Shown: positions 15,325-22,695 of the stretch, one piece after another | How positions within the stretch are numbered: position 1 is the stretch's first letter | Layout: every line of letters starts with the position of its first letter | From: Candidatus Geocrenenecus sp. JGI 0000106-J15 | GTDB lineage: Archaea; Thermoproteota; Nitrososphaeria_A; Caldarchaeales; Wolframiiraptoraceae | Direction: 5' to 3' | DNA: 23,416 nucleotides | Assembly (NCBI GenBank): GCA_000405685.1 | Contig: ASPF01000001.1 | Coordinates: forward strand, 58 to 23,473 | Position numbers and translations under genes: made by a program | Notes under the pieces: generated by a model | Databases searched by the model: none | What the model was told of the DNA's origin: nothing | What the model saw: only the letters and a program-made list of their open reading frames with translations

Positions 15325-15960
15325 ATGTCTATCGAAGTTGTAACTTTCGATTTATATGGTACGCTCGTTGACTGGAGATACAGTATATCTAGATCACTTG
15401 ACTATATTCATGAAGGCTTAGCTGAGAGATTCTTCAAGAATGAATACAATACTATCAGTAGGTTGAAGGAATATACTCCATACTCTAAGATACTGGTTAA
15501 TGTTTTAGAAGAAACATTGAGAGAGTTTAAAATAGATTTTAGAGAAGAATATGGAAGGCTTATAATTTTATCTTTTGCTAAGTCTCCATTCTTTCCAGAT
15601 GCATTCATTGGTTTAACACTCTTGAAGAAGCATGGATATAAGTTGGGAATAATCTCTAATACAGATAGAGAACTAGTAAAGATAACACTTGCAGGAGTTG
15701 AAGACTTCTTCGATTACATAGTAACAGCTGAAGATACAGGATATTATAAACCAGATAAGAAAGCATTCATTAAGGCATATGAAATGGTTAATGTATCTAC
15801 TCAGAAAATCTTGCATGTATCATCATATCCACAATACGATCTAGAACCTGCAGATCAACTAGGAATAAAAACAATATGCATAGATAGATATGGATACAAT
15901 TGGAGAGAGAAAATACCATCAGTAGATAGACTCATAGAAAGGGTAAAACAGCCGATATAA
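15325..15960 (+). CDS. HAD-superfamily hydrolase (haloacid dehalogenase-like)
   Basis: 211 residues. Motif I is VVTFDLYGTLVDW; D9 is the nucleophile and the second position is Tyr, as in the dehalogenase-like branch rather than the Asp of true phosphatases. Motif II is GIISNT, motif III YYKPDKKAF (Lys), and the last motif is loose around VSSYPQYDLEPADQLGIKTIC. The cap between about 15 and 90 is helical. The substrate is unknown. Coding runs to 15960; the 288 bases to the tRNA contain only a weak frame, which I rejected. Confidence 0.85.
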   Translation: MSIEVVTFDLYGTLVDWRYSISRSLDYIHEGLAERFFKNEYNTISRLKEYTPYSKILVNVLEETLREFKIDFREEYGRLIILSFAKSPFFPDAFIGLTLLKKHGYKLGIISNTDRELVKITLAGVEDFFDYIVTAEDTGYYKPDKKAFIKAYEMVNVSTQKILHVSSYPQYDLEPADQLGIKTICIDRYGYNWREKIPSVDRLIERVKQPI

Positions 15961-16248
15961 CATTCTCCACAATATCCTACCAAAATGATTGGAGAGGCAT
16001 AGAGAACTAAAAATAGCTAGGGTCAGCCCAGCTCTCTAACTATATTACATTTTACTCGTTATCTCTTAGACCATGGATACTTCAACCGACATCCTTCATG
16101 TAACCTCACTTCAATTAGTATATCCAGCCATCTCTCAAAAGCAAGATAAACATAGATAGTCTTATCAATATATGTTTCAGCGCTTAGTCTTGCTCTTGTC
16201 AGATCCATATACGGTCTCGAAATAGAAAAAGCTACCCAAGAAATATAA

Positions 16249-16351
16249 TGCGGGGGGTGGGATTCGAACCCACGAACCCCTATGGGATTCTCCAGCAAGC
16301 TTGCCCAGGAGCCTCAGTCCTGCGCCTTTGACCAGGCTTGGCTACCCCCGC
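16249..16351 (-). tRNA. tRNA-Leu (anticodon GAG), containing an 18-nt variable-arm intron
   Basis: Minus strand. Acceptor GCGGGGG (16351-16345) pairs with CCCCCGC (16256-16250), discriminator A at 16249 and no encoded CCA. The D-arm GCC/GGC and T-arm GTGGG/CCCAC with TTCGAAT loop are complete. The anticodon stem CAGGA/TCCTG carries loop CTGAGGC, anticodon GAG (16315-16313), which reads CUC/CUU leucine codons. The gene is 103 bases; taking out 18 bases leaves a standard 85-base class II tRNA-Leu with variable arm TCCCATAGGGGTTC, typical of archaea. Confidence 0.9.
16288..16305 (-). other. Noncanonical tRNA intron with bulge-helix-bulge motif
   Basis: In the transcript, CTCC (16311-16308) pairs with GGAG (16293-16290) as a 4-base-pair central helix. 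It is flanked by three-nucleotide bulges TGG and AAT, which is the archaeal splicing endonuclease recognition shape. Cutting after the second base of each bulge removes 18 bases (GGCAAGCTTGCTGGAGAA) and yields a normal variable arm. The outer helix is only about two pairs and the inner helix is imperfect, so the boundaries are a strong inference, not proof. Confidence 0.65.
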
Positions 16352-16485
16352 GCCAGTCTTAAATCTTTTCTTCTTCACGCTTATTTTTTAACGATTGTCT
16401 AAATAAGTTTTATGTTTTGATCATGCTGTTTTCGAAGGTTCATGGCTTGATTTCAATTTAAGTTATTCTTTGAAGTTGTCTATTT

Positions 16486-17674
16486 CTATGATGATTTACA
16501 TTCTTCTTTAATCTTTCTAGAATGTTTTTTTATTTTTTCTATTGCTATTATAATGTCTTCTAGATCTTCTTTTTCAGCTAATAATACTGGTTGAGGTATC
16601 CATACTGCTTGGATGTATGCTGCTTTCTCAGTATTTGGTAGAGGGCTGGAACTTGGTAAGAAGTTGTAACTGTATAATGGTCTATATCCTGCATTACATG
16701 GTATCCCTTCTTCTCTCATAGCTTGAATAAACAATTCTTTTTTCAAGCCGTTAAATTCTGCTGGATCATACCTGAAGATGTATAGATGATGGGCATGTCT
16801 GGATATTCTTGGATCGCTTAGTAATGGCTCAACCCCATCTATCTCCATTAACAACTTATCAAGATACCTTGCAGAAGAGTCTCTCTTCTCCATTAACTTA
16901 GGAGCCCGCTCAAGCTGTGCTAACAATATAGCTGCTTGCCATTCTGTAATCCTATAGTTCCATCCATATAGTCTATGCTCATACCAAGGTCCATCTCTAG
17001 GTCTGCCGACGTTTCTTAGGGACCATGCAGTATATGCTAGTCTATCATCATCTGTAGTGATTGCTCCTCCCTCACCTGCAGTAATATTTTTAGAAGATTG
17101 GAAGCTGAATGCTCCTGCTTCTCCTATAGCGCCTACTCTCCTACTTCTCCATTCTGCCCCATGTGCTTGTGCAGCATCTTCAAGTATCGAGAGATTATTC
17201 TCTTCAGCGAACTCTCTTACAGCATCCATGTCTGCAGGTCTACCTGCTAAATGTACTGGAATAACTACTTTTGTTCTCTCAGTGATCTTGTTCTTTACAC
17301 TTTCAATATCTATAGTGTATGTTTCTAAACTTATATCTGCATATATTATCTTTGCATCTATGTCAAGGGCTGCGATGGCTGTTCCTATAAATGTGTACGC
17401 AGGAACTATCACTTCATCGCCAGCTGAAACACCTAAAGCTTTTAAAGCAATCTTTAAAGCAGTAGTTCCAGAAGAACATAGTAAAGCGTGTTTAGCATCT
17501 TGAAAATCTGCAAACTTCTTCTCAAATTCTTCTTGAAGTTTTCCTCCTACCCCCCCATCTTCTACTTTCTAATACTTGAAGTAAGAGTTCCTTCTCTCTT
17601 TCATCAAACATAGGCCAGTCAGGGAAAGGCTTTTTTCTTACAGCTTCTCCACCAAGTATCCTAGGCAAATCCAT
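16486..17674 (-). pseudogene. DegT/DnrJ/EryC1/StrS-family PLP aminotransferase, frameshifted in a G7 tract
   Basis: The family adds amino groups to nucleotide-sugars, using pyridoxal phosphate, for surface polysaccharide synthesis. From the ATG at 17674 the frame gives MDLPRILGGEAVRKK...VLESRRWGG, then goes out of frame at seven Gs (17556-17550 on the minus strand) and stops. One fewer G restores WGVGGKLQEEFEKKF, then ALLCSSGTTALKIAL, IVPAYTFIGTA and the catalytic Lys motif FSFQSSKNITAGEGG; the repaired protein is about 395 residues, full length. A sequencing error, a real mutation and slippage-driven phase variation all fit. The downstream frame from 17412 encodes the larger part. The aminotransferase is isolated from other polysaccharide genes here. 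Confidence 0.85.
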
Positions 17675-17818
17675 CTATTTCAAACTTATAAATAAATTGG
17701 CGTTAGAAATACTTTATTCAAGTATGTAGAGAACAATGTCTTTAAGTCAATAATTATTACGATAGTCTATTATAGTAAAGTCTTAATATCTGAGACTCAT
17801 AGATCATGATAGGATATC

Positions 17819-18661
17819 ATGGAGCAAAACATTAAGATCGTTAGAGTAACTGATCGTGAATCATTCAAGCAGTTAGAAGCATTTCAAACAATATTTTTTG
17901 GGAGGGGAGATATAATACCCTACCATGTCCTTATTGCTTTTCAAGAAATAGGTGGACTGGTTCTAGTTGCATATGATCAAAATAATAGACCTTTAGGATT
18001 TTTATGTGGGTACAATTCATTTAAGAATGGTGAGGTATTCCACTACATACATTTCTGCGGAGTTTTACCTGAATATAGTGATACCGAGTTATCTACTCAG
18101 CTGAGAATAGCAGTGAGAGAATATCTACTAGATGAAGACATACTTCGAGCTATATGGCTTATTGACCCATTAAATCCATTTGAAGCGTATATAAGCATAC
18201 ATAAGCTAGGAGGTACAGGAAGAGAATATATGAGAAACTTCTATGGATTGATGAGAGACCCCTACAACAGAGGTCTAGAATCAGATAGACTCGTTATTAA
18301 CTGGAATCTAGACTCTAAGGAAGTTGAAGAAAAAATATCTGGAAAATTCAAAGATGAAGTAGATAAAGTCTGTGTAGATGATCTAGAGAAGAGTGTCATA
18401 ATTGTTCGTGATGGACCATTTAAGAGAATACTAGATTACAAGTTGAACTTAAATGGGGATAGATTCTGTTTAGAGATCCCAATAGATATTGAATCGATGA
18501 AGAAAAAAGATTTATCCACTGCAATAGAGTGGAGAGAAATAACTAGAAGAATATTTGAACATTATATTCCAAGAGGATATATTGTAACCGAAGTTCTAAA
18601 AGATTCAAGAAATAATAGTTGCTACTATATATTTGAGAAAAAGAGTATGCAGAGATCATAG
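17819..18661 (+). CDS. Predicted GNAT-superfamily acetyltransferase (COG3375-like)
   Basis: 280 residues. The N-terminal 150 residues have GNAT features: VLIAFQEIGGLVLVAYDQNNRPLGFLCGY, then HFCGVLPEYSDTELSTQLRIAVREYLL and WLIDPLNPFEAYISIHKLGG, followed by YMRNFYGLMRDPYNRGLESDRLVINWNL, the W-x-x-DPL and NxGLxxDR pattern I associate with the uncharacterised COG3375 group. The C-terminal 100 residues (from about 185) are an additional domain. The substrate is unknown. The gene ends 6 bases into the convergent prenyltransferase gene. Confidence 0.75.
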   Translation: MEQNIKIVRVTDRESFKQLEAFQTIFFGRGDIIPYHVLIAFQEIGGLVLVAYDQNNRPLGFLCGYNSFKNGEVFHYIHFCGVLPEYSDTELSTQLRIAVREYLLDEDILRAIWLIDPLNPFEAYISIHKLGGTGREYMRNFYGLMRDPYNRGLESDRLVINWNLDSKEVEEKISGKFKDEVDKVCVDDLEKSVIIVRDGPFKRILDYKLNLNGDRFCLEIPIDIESMKKKDLSTAIEWREITRRIFEHYIPRGYIVTEVLKDSRNNSCYYIFEKKSMQRS

Positions 18662-19507
18662 TATCCCTCCAAGTATATATGCGATAAGTGCTATAAACAT
18701 CCAGAGCAATGTTTCGTTCTTGACCTTGACGGCATTCTCTTTATCAGGTCTCTTCAATATCTTTCGTGCAGAGTAAATGAACCCTACATCTGCTATTAAG
18801 ACTATTGGTAGATAATATTCAGAAACATATTTTAGTATGTAGGGTACTGGACTAAAAAGAACAGCAAGGATATATAGAGTAGAACCAATCAATGCAGCTT
18901 TACCTACTCCTTTAATTCTCGCAATAGAATTCACCTGCCTCACTATGTCGCCTTCAACATCAGCAATCCCTTTAATCACTTCTCTTCCAGTATTTGATAA
19001 TAATACAGGAATAATAAACACGATTATCCTATCAGATATGTATCCGTCACTCATTGTTGCACCGAACAGAAAGGGTGCTGTAACGGTTAAGCTTACAATA
19101 AAATTACCTGGCAATCCCGTCTTCTTTAAACTTGAATTGTATAATAATGCTGCAATATAAGATGCTATAGCTATTATCATGCAGTATACTGATACTAGTC
19201 TTGAGAAGACTATACCTATCAATCCAAGCATAGAAGAATAGATAACTGCATAAGAAGGCTTAATTAATCCAGATGGTATGGGTCTATCAGGAGCATTCAC
19301 CCTATCAACGTCTCTATCAAAATAATCGTTTAGAATCATTGAGCTGCCATTTAAAGCATATGCGACAATAAATGAATAAATAACATCATCGAAATGGATC
19401 ATCTTAGAATATGAGATAGCAACCCCAGCCAATATTCCTATAAACATTAAGATGCCGTTAGGAGGTCTCGTAATCATAAGATAAGCTTTTAACAGCTTCA
19501 TCTTCAA
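18656..19507 (-). CDS. UbiA-family prenyltransferase, probable digeranylgeranylglyceryl phosphate synthase
   Basis: 283 residues with about eight membrane helices. Motif 1 is NDYFDRDVDRVNAPDRPIPSG (near 60-79) and motif 2 is GIADVEGDIVRQVNSIARIKG (near 182-202), both Asp-rich Mg-diphosphate sites of UbiA enzymes. Archaeal members of this subgroup attach the second geranylgeranyl chain to geranylgeranylglyceryl phosphate, giving the core ether lipid. The MITRPPNGILMFIGILAG start and the NAPDRPIPSG motif fit that function, EC 2.5.1.42. It faces the GNAT gene and is divergent from the Rpp29 gene. Confidence 0.85.
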   Translation of the reverse strand: MKMKLLKAYLMITRPPNGILMFIGILAGVAISYSKMIHFDDVIYSFIVAYALNGSSMILNDYFDRDVDRVNAPDRPIPSGLIKPSYAVIYSSMLGLIGIVFSRLVSVYCMIIAIASYIAALLYNSSLKKTGLPGNFIVSLTVTAPFLFGATMSDGYISDRIIVFIIPVLLSNTGREVIKGIADVEGDIVRQVNSIARIKGVGKAALIGSTLYILAVLFSPVPYILKYVSEYYLPIVLIADVGFIYSARKILKRPDKENAVKVKNETLLWMFIALIAYILGGIL

Positions 19508-19724
19508 AGATTTCTATAATAGAGAATTTTTATGTATTTACCTTGTATTCAGCCTGGGTATCCTATTTCTAGAGTTAAGCATTCGGGGCCGCATCATAGA
19601 TATAAGTAGTACAGAAATAGCAAAAGAGACTTTCCGCAAGCTTAAAGGTTACCTAGAATTGATATACCTCGTTCTTCAATAAGACTAAGAAATAGAAGAT
19701 TGATGAAGCTACTATAATAGTTAA

Positions 19725-20138
19725 ATGCGACTATCTTCTAATGAAGATAGTGAATTGAAGATGGAGGGATCCATGATCTCAGAGGAGGAACTAGAGATAA
19801 GTCTACAGGAGGTAGATAGAACAGCTAAAAGTAAGGTTTCCCCATCTAGAGAAAGTCATAAGACTCTAAATGCTAAGAATATTCTTAGACATGAACTACT
19901 TGGGTTAAATGTTGTAGCTAGAGGAATAAAGCAAAAGATAGAGCATTCAGGAGAAGTTGTAGAAGAAACGATGAAGACCATCAAGCTGCTTAAGGAAAAC
20001 GGCAGGATAATCAGCCTAGTTAAAGATGCATATATATTTGAGTTCATATTACCAAATAACGAAAGAGTACGCATTGAGGGGGCAGCATTAATAGGTAGAC
20101 CTGAAGATAGATTAAAGAAGAAGGTGAGGAGATGGTAG
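19725..20138 (+). CDS. rnp1: RNase P protein component 1 (Rpp29/Pop4)
   Basis: Up to 137 residues from the ATG at 19725; an internal ATG at 19773 gives 121, a usual length. The core reads NILRHELLGLNVVARGIKQ, EHSGEVVEETMKTIKLLKENGRI and IFEFILPNNERVRIEGAALIGRPEDRLKKK, the conserved Sm-like barrel of archaeal Rpp29, with the typical GRPEDR end. It binds the RNase P RNA and matures tRNA 5' ends. Its stop codon overlaps the S17 start by 7 bases, the usual archaeal ribosomal-operon order. The N-terminal 40 residues are acidic and variable. Confidence 0.85.
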   Translation: MRLSSNEDSELKMEGSMISEEELEISLQEVDRTAKSKVSPSRESHKTLNAKNILRHELLGLNVVARGIKQKIEHSGEVVEETMKTIKLLKENGRIISLVKDAYIFEFILPNNERVRIEGAALIGRPEDRLKKKVRRW

Positions 20139-20455
20139 TGAAAAATATTGGGATACCTGTAAAGTCTCCTGTAAAAGAGTGTGATGACCCTGACTGCCCA
20201 TTCCATGGTCACCTCAAGGTTAGAGGAATAATCTTGACGGGAACGGTATACAAGAAGAAGATGAATAAAACAATAGTAGTAAGACGTGAATATCTTCACT
20301 ACATTAGAAAATATAAGAGATATGAAAGAAGAAGAAGCAATATCCCAGCACATCTACCATCATGCATAGAAGTAAAAGAAGGAGATAGAGTAAAGATTGC
20401 TGAATGTAAACCTATAAGCAAGACAGTAAGCTTCGTAGTGATAGAAAAACTATAG
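20132..20455 (+). CDS. rps17: 30S ribosomal protein S17
   Basis: 107 residues. The archaeal S17 pattern is clear: CDDPDCPFHGHLKVRG (Cys/His cluster near 15-27), GTVYKKKMNKTIVVRREY, then PSCIEVKEGDRVKIAECKPISKTVSFVVIEKL. It binds 16S rRNA early in small-subunit assembly. The start ATG lies inside the last codons of the Rpp29 gene, with GGTGAGG just upstream as a ribosome binding site. The next gene, L14, is 126 bases away rather than adjacent. Confidence 0.93.
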   Translation: MVVKNIGIPVKSPVKECDDPDCPFHGHLKVRGIILTGTVYKKKMNKTIVVRREYLHYIRKYKRYERRRSNIPAHLPSCIEVKEGDRVKIAECKPISKTVSFVVIEKL

Positions 20456-20464
20456 AATAAAAAT

Positions 20465-20484
20465 GCTGGTAGAAGACTGCCAGC
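20465..20484 (+). promoter_or_regulatory. Stem-loop between S17 and L14 genes
   Basis: GCTGGTAG (20465-20472), loop AAGA, CTGCCAGC (20477-20484) form an 8-base-pair stem including one G-U pair, just 9 bases after the S17 stop. T-rich runs follow (20511-20519). It could end or slow transcription, or be an RNA-level control site. Function is inference. Confidence 0.4.
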
Positions 20485-20533
20485 TCTGTTAATAGTTTAA
20501 AGTTCTTTCTAGATATTTTTCAAGTGATTATAG

Positions 20534-20541
20534 TTATATAA
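20534..20541 (+). promoter_or_regulatory. TATA box for a separate L14 promoter
   Basis: TTATATAA at 20534-20541 lies about 41 bases upstream of the L14 ATG at 20582, with GGTGAGAGGTG just before that ATG as a ribosome binding site. L14 may thus be expressed apart from the Rpp29-S17 pair. Confidence 0.4.
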
Positions 20542-20581
20542 TAGACGGATAGATGTTGCTATTTGGTGAGAGGTGTAGTAG

Positions 20582-21016
20582 ATGTCTAAGAAGAGTAGAG
20601 CAGTAGCTGCTGTAGGAATTCTTGAGAGGAGACCAAATATACCTAGAACTATAAACGTGGGTTCAGAGATAACATGTGCAGATAATTCTGGAGCACAAAT
20701 ATTAAAGATAATGCAGGTCCATGGAATAAAGACTAGGCTTAGACAGCATCCATCTGCTGGAGTGGGAGACCTAGTATCTGTAACAGTAAAGAAGGGACCC
20801 ATAGATCTTCGGAAGAAGGTAATGCATGCAGTAATAATTAGACAGAAGAAACCATATAGAAGACCTGATGGGACATGGATCTGTTTTGAAGATACTGCAG
20901 CAGTACTTGTAACACCTGAAGGAGATGTAAAAGCAACAGAGATTAAAGGTCCAGTAGCAAGAGAAGCTGCAGAGAGATGGCCTAGAGTAGCAAACATCGC
21001 AGGAATGATCATCTAA
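20582..21016 (+). CDS. rpl14: 50S ribosomal protein L14
   Basis: 144 residues. The diagnostic run is CADNSGAQILKIMQVHG, followed by PSAGVGDLVSVTVKKG, AVIIRQKKPYRRPDGTWI and GPVAREAAERWPRVANIAGMII, almost invariant in archaeal uL14. It sits at the subunit interface of the large subunit. The downstream L24/S4e/L5 genes that usually follow in archaeal operons are absent; instead a convergent SCP2-like gene begins 71 bases later, so the ribosomal cluster is broken here. The opposite-strand frame is a shadow. Confidence 0.95.
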   Translation: MSKKSRAVAAVGILERRPNIPRTINVGSEITCADNSGAQILKIMQVHGIKTRLRQHPSAGVGDLVSVTVKKGPIDLRKKVMHAVIIRQKKPYRRPDGTWICFEDTAAVLVTPEGDVKATEIKGPVAREAAERWPRVANIAGMII

Positions 21017-21087
21017 ATCACATACTTTTCAGACCAAATCTTACAACAGGTGAAAACAGAAAGAATAGGTAACTGCCTAGAGATTAT

Positions 21088-21444
21088 TTATAATCTTCTG
21101 ATCCTCTGATAATCTTTTAATCTTTCATGCAGTATATATGCTATATCTAGGCTTCCTTCAACCTTCACTTTACCTAGGAAGAATGCTTTAACAGGGTCTA
21201 GCTCTCCTTTTAGTAGTTTCATGAGGATCTCACTATTACTTATAATAACGCTTTCTGGCTGACCATCAAATTTATCTAGTATTCTTAAGCCGTTCTCACC
21301 TATCTCAACATATATCGATCCATTATCGGTAGTCCTTAACTCTACCACTAAAGATTCAGATGGAAGAATTTTCTTAGTAACGTAATCTGAATTTACATCT
21401 TCAATAATCTCCTTTAGAATAGATAAGAGCTCAGACACCATCAT
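21088..21444 (-). CDS. SCP2-type sterol-carrier-like domain protein
   Basis: 118 residues. The C-terminal half contains KLLKGELDPVKAFFLGKVKVEGSLDIAYIL, the pattern of the SCP2 lipid-binding fold (GELDPxxAFFxGKVKxxG). Archaeal members are single-domain with unknown ligand. The two ATG codons at 21444 and 21441 are both possible starts. It follows the tRNA methyltransferase gene by 23 bases in the same direction, a probable operon. Confidence 0.75.
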   Translation of the reverse strand: MMVSELLSILKEIIEDVNSDYVTKKILPSESLVVELRTTDNGSIYVEIGENGLRILDKFDGQPESVIISNSEILMKLLKGELDPVKAFFLGKVKVEGSLDIAYILHERLKDYQRIRRL

Positions 21445-21467
21445 CTACAGGATCCATTATAGTAATA

Positions 21468-22304
21468 TTAAACCTTGATGCGAGAATAGACATCTATAAC
21501 AACGTGATTCTTAGTCTTTGAATACGATTTAACAACCCTCCAATTTCTTACATCTACTTCATATCCTAGTTCTCTAATCTTGTCACAGACCACCTTGATA
21601 AATTCTAGTTCACCACCTCTTCTCATAAGTTCATGGAAATGGATTACTCCCCCACTGGGTTTTAATCCTCTAAGAGCTTGTGGGATTGCTTCTAGGGTGC
21701 CTCCAAAGTATCCCATAACTACTCTATCTGCAATCTCTCTAATTTCTCCACCAACTATCTTCTTACAATCTCCTAAGATAGGCTCAACAATATCTTGAAC
21801 ATTATTTAACATAATGTTGTTTCTCAAGTAATTATATGCTTCAGGATTTATCTCGATGGCATATATTTTTCTTGGTCTCCCCATCACCGCCATAGGTATA
21901 GTGAATTGACCGACACCTGCAAACATGTCAATTATCATTTCACCAGGTTTAATCATCCTAGCTAATCTAAACCTCTCATAGCTATTTCCTAAGCAGAGCA
22001 TCAATCTTTCAATATCCAAATTTAGTCTCCATCCCTGCTCTTTATGTTCTACAATCCTTACATGTTCTCCAGCAATATGCTGGATGACAGGTCTTCTCTC
22101 AAAACCTTCTACACCATACCATCTATACACAGCTCGAACTCTTGGATAATATTGAAGAGTTAATCTACCTATCTCATTAATCCATTGTTCAAGTTCATCT
22201 GGAATACGGATTAACGCAACTCTATCTATGATCCTAGCTCTAGAAGGCAAGAGACCACGTGGAGCATCTTGAAGATTCTCTGCTAAGAAATCTTTAAACT
22301 TCAA
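21468..22304 (-). CDS. Trm5/TYW2 (Taw2)-type tRNA-guanosine-37 modification enzyme
   Basis: 278 residues. The N-terminal domain (VALIRIPDELEQW, RAVYRWYGVEGFERRP) is the D1/D2 region of the Trm5 superfamily. The SAM motif I is MIIDMFAGVGQFTIPMA (about 122-138), with IYAIEINPEAYNYLRNNIMLN as the next acidic strand. The later motif DRVVMGYFGGTLEAIPQAL and GVIHFHEL has MGY in place of the N-x-P of true m1G37 enzymes, which points towards Taw2/TYW2 (the aminocarboxypropyl transferase of wyosine synthesis), although Trm5a-type members cannot be excluded. It acts at position 37 of tRNA-Phe in archaea. It heads the unit with the SCP2 gene. Confidence 0.85.
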   Translation of the reverse strand: MKFKDFLAENLQDAPRGLLPSRARIIDRVALIRIPDELEQWINEIGRLTLQYYPRVRAVYRWYGVEGFERRPVIQHIAGEHVRIVEHKEQGWRLNLDIERLMLCLGNSYERFRLARMIKPGEMIIDMFAGVGQFTIPMAVMGRPRKIYAIEINPEAYNYLRNNIMLNNVQDIVEPILGDCKKIVGGEIREIADRVVMGYFGGTLEAIPQALRGLKPSGGVIHFHELMRRGGELEFIKVVCDKIRELGYEVDVRNWRVVKSYSKTKNHVVIDVYSRIKV

Positions 22305-22401
22305 TTCTTCCTACTAAACCATTCTCTAAACGTAGTATTATACTTACAATAAACTATAAGAGAGTAGTAGAAAGCGTTGAATATGATATATCCACGTTCT
22401 A

Positions 22402-22692
22402 TTAGAATCTTTCAAAACTTGATAAAATTTCTATAGGAGGAAACATTATGGCCTTCGTTGGGCATGCATTAGCACAATTTGAGCATCCAACAATACATTT
22501 TAAAGGATCCCTAACTATTGGGACACTCTTCTCTTCATTCCATTCGTAAACTTTTGTTGGACACATCCTAAAACATTTTTGACATCCATTACATAGTTCA
22601 TCTATTACGGTCGGATACCATGGAATGATTTCTCTAGGGACTCCTCTCCAAGTACTCATAGACAAAAATTGTGATACCATATTATTAAACAT
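22402..22692 (-). CDS. Ferredoxin-like protein with two 4Fe-4S clusters
   Basis: 96 residues. Two clusters: C34, C37, C40 and C44 in CNGCQKCFRMCP, and C66, C70, C73 and C77 in CIVGCSNCANACP. The second has an extra residue in its first spacing. The N-terminal 33 residues are a short extension. An electron carrier is the simple reading; partners are not adjacent except the synthetase gene directly upstream, which ends 3 bases before it and may be cotranscribed. Confidence 0.85.
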   Translation of the reverse strand: MFNNMVSQFLSMSTWRGVPREIIPWYPTVIDELCNGCQKCFRMCPTKVYEWNEEKSVPIVRDPLKCIVGCSNCANACPTKAIMFPPIEILSSFERF

Positions 22693-22695
22693 ATT

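Noticed and set aside
16059..16298. A 79-residue minus-strand frame beginning inside tRNA-Leu
   Set aside because: Its first 17 residues are just the tRNA sequence translated (FESHPP), no promoter or ribosome binding site is seen, and the remaining 49-60 residues match no family. It is not a recognisable integrase fragment, so I did not use it to claim a tRNA attachment site.
19508..19724. A possible box C/D guide RNA upstream of the Rpp29 gene
   Set aside because: A TTGATGA resembling box C is present but no matching D box or paired C'/D' boxes follow at suitable distance, so I cannot support it.
20509..21012. A 167-residue minus-strand frame antisense to L14
   Set aside because: It lies fully across the near-invariant L14 gene; codon patterns are those of a shadow frame.
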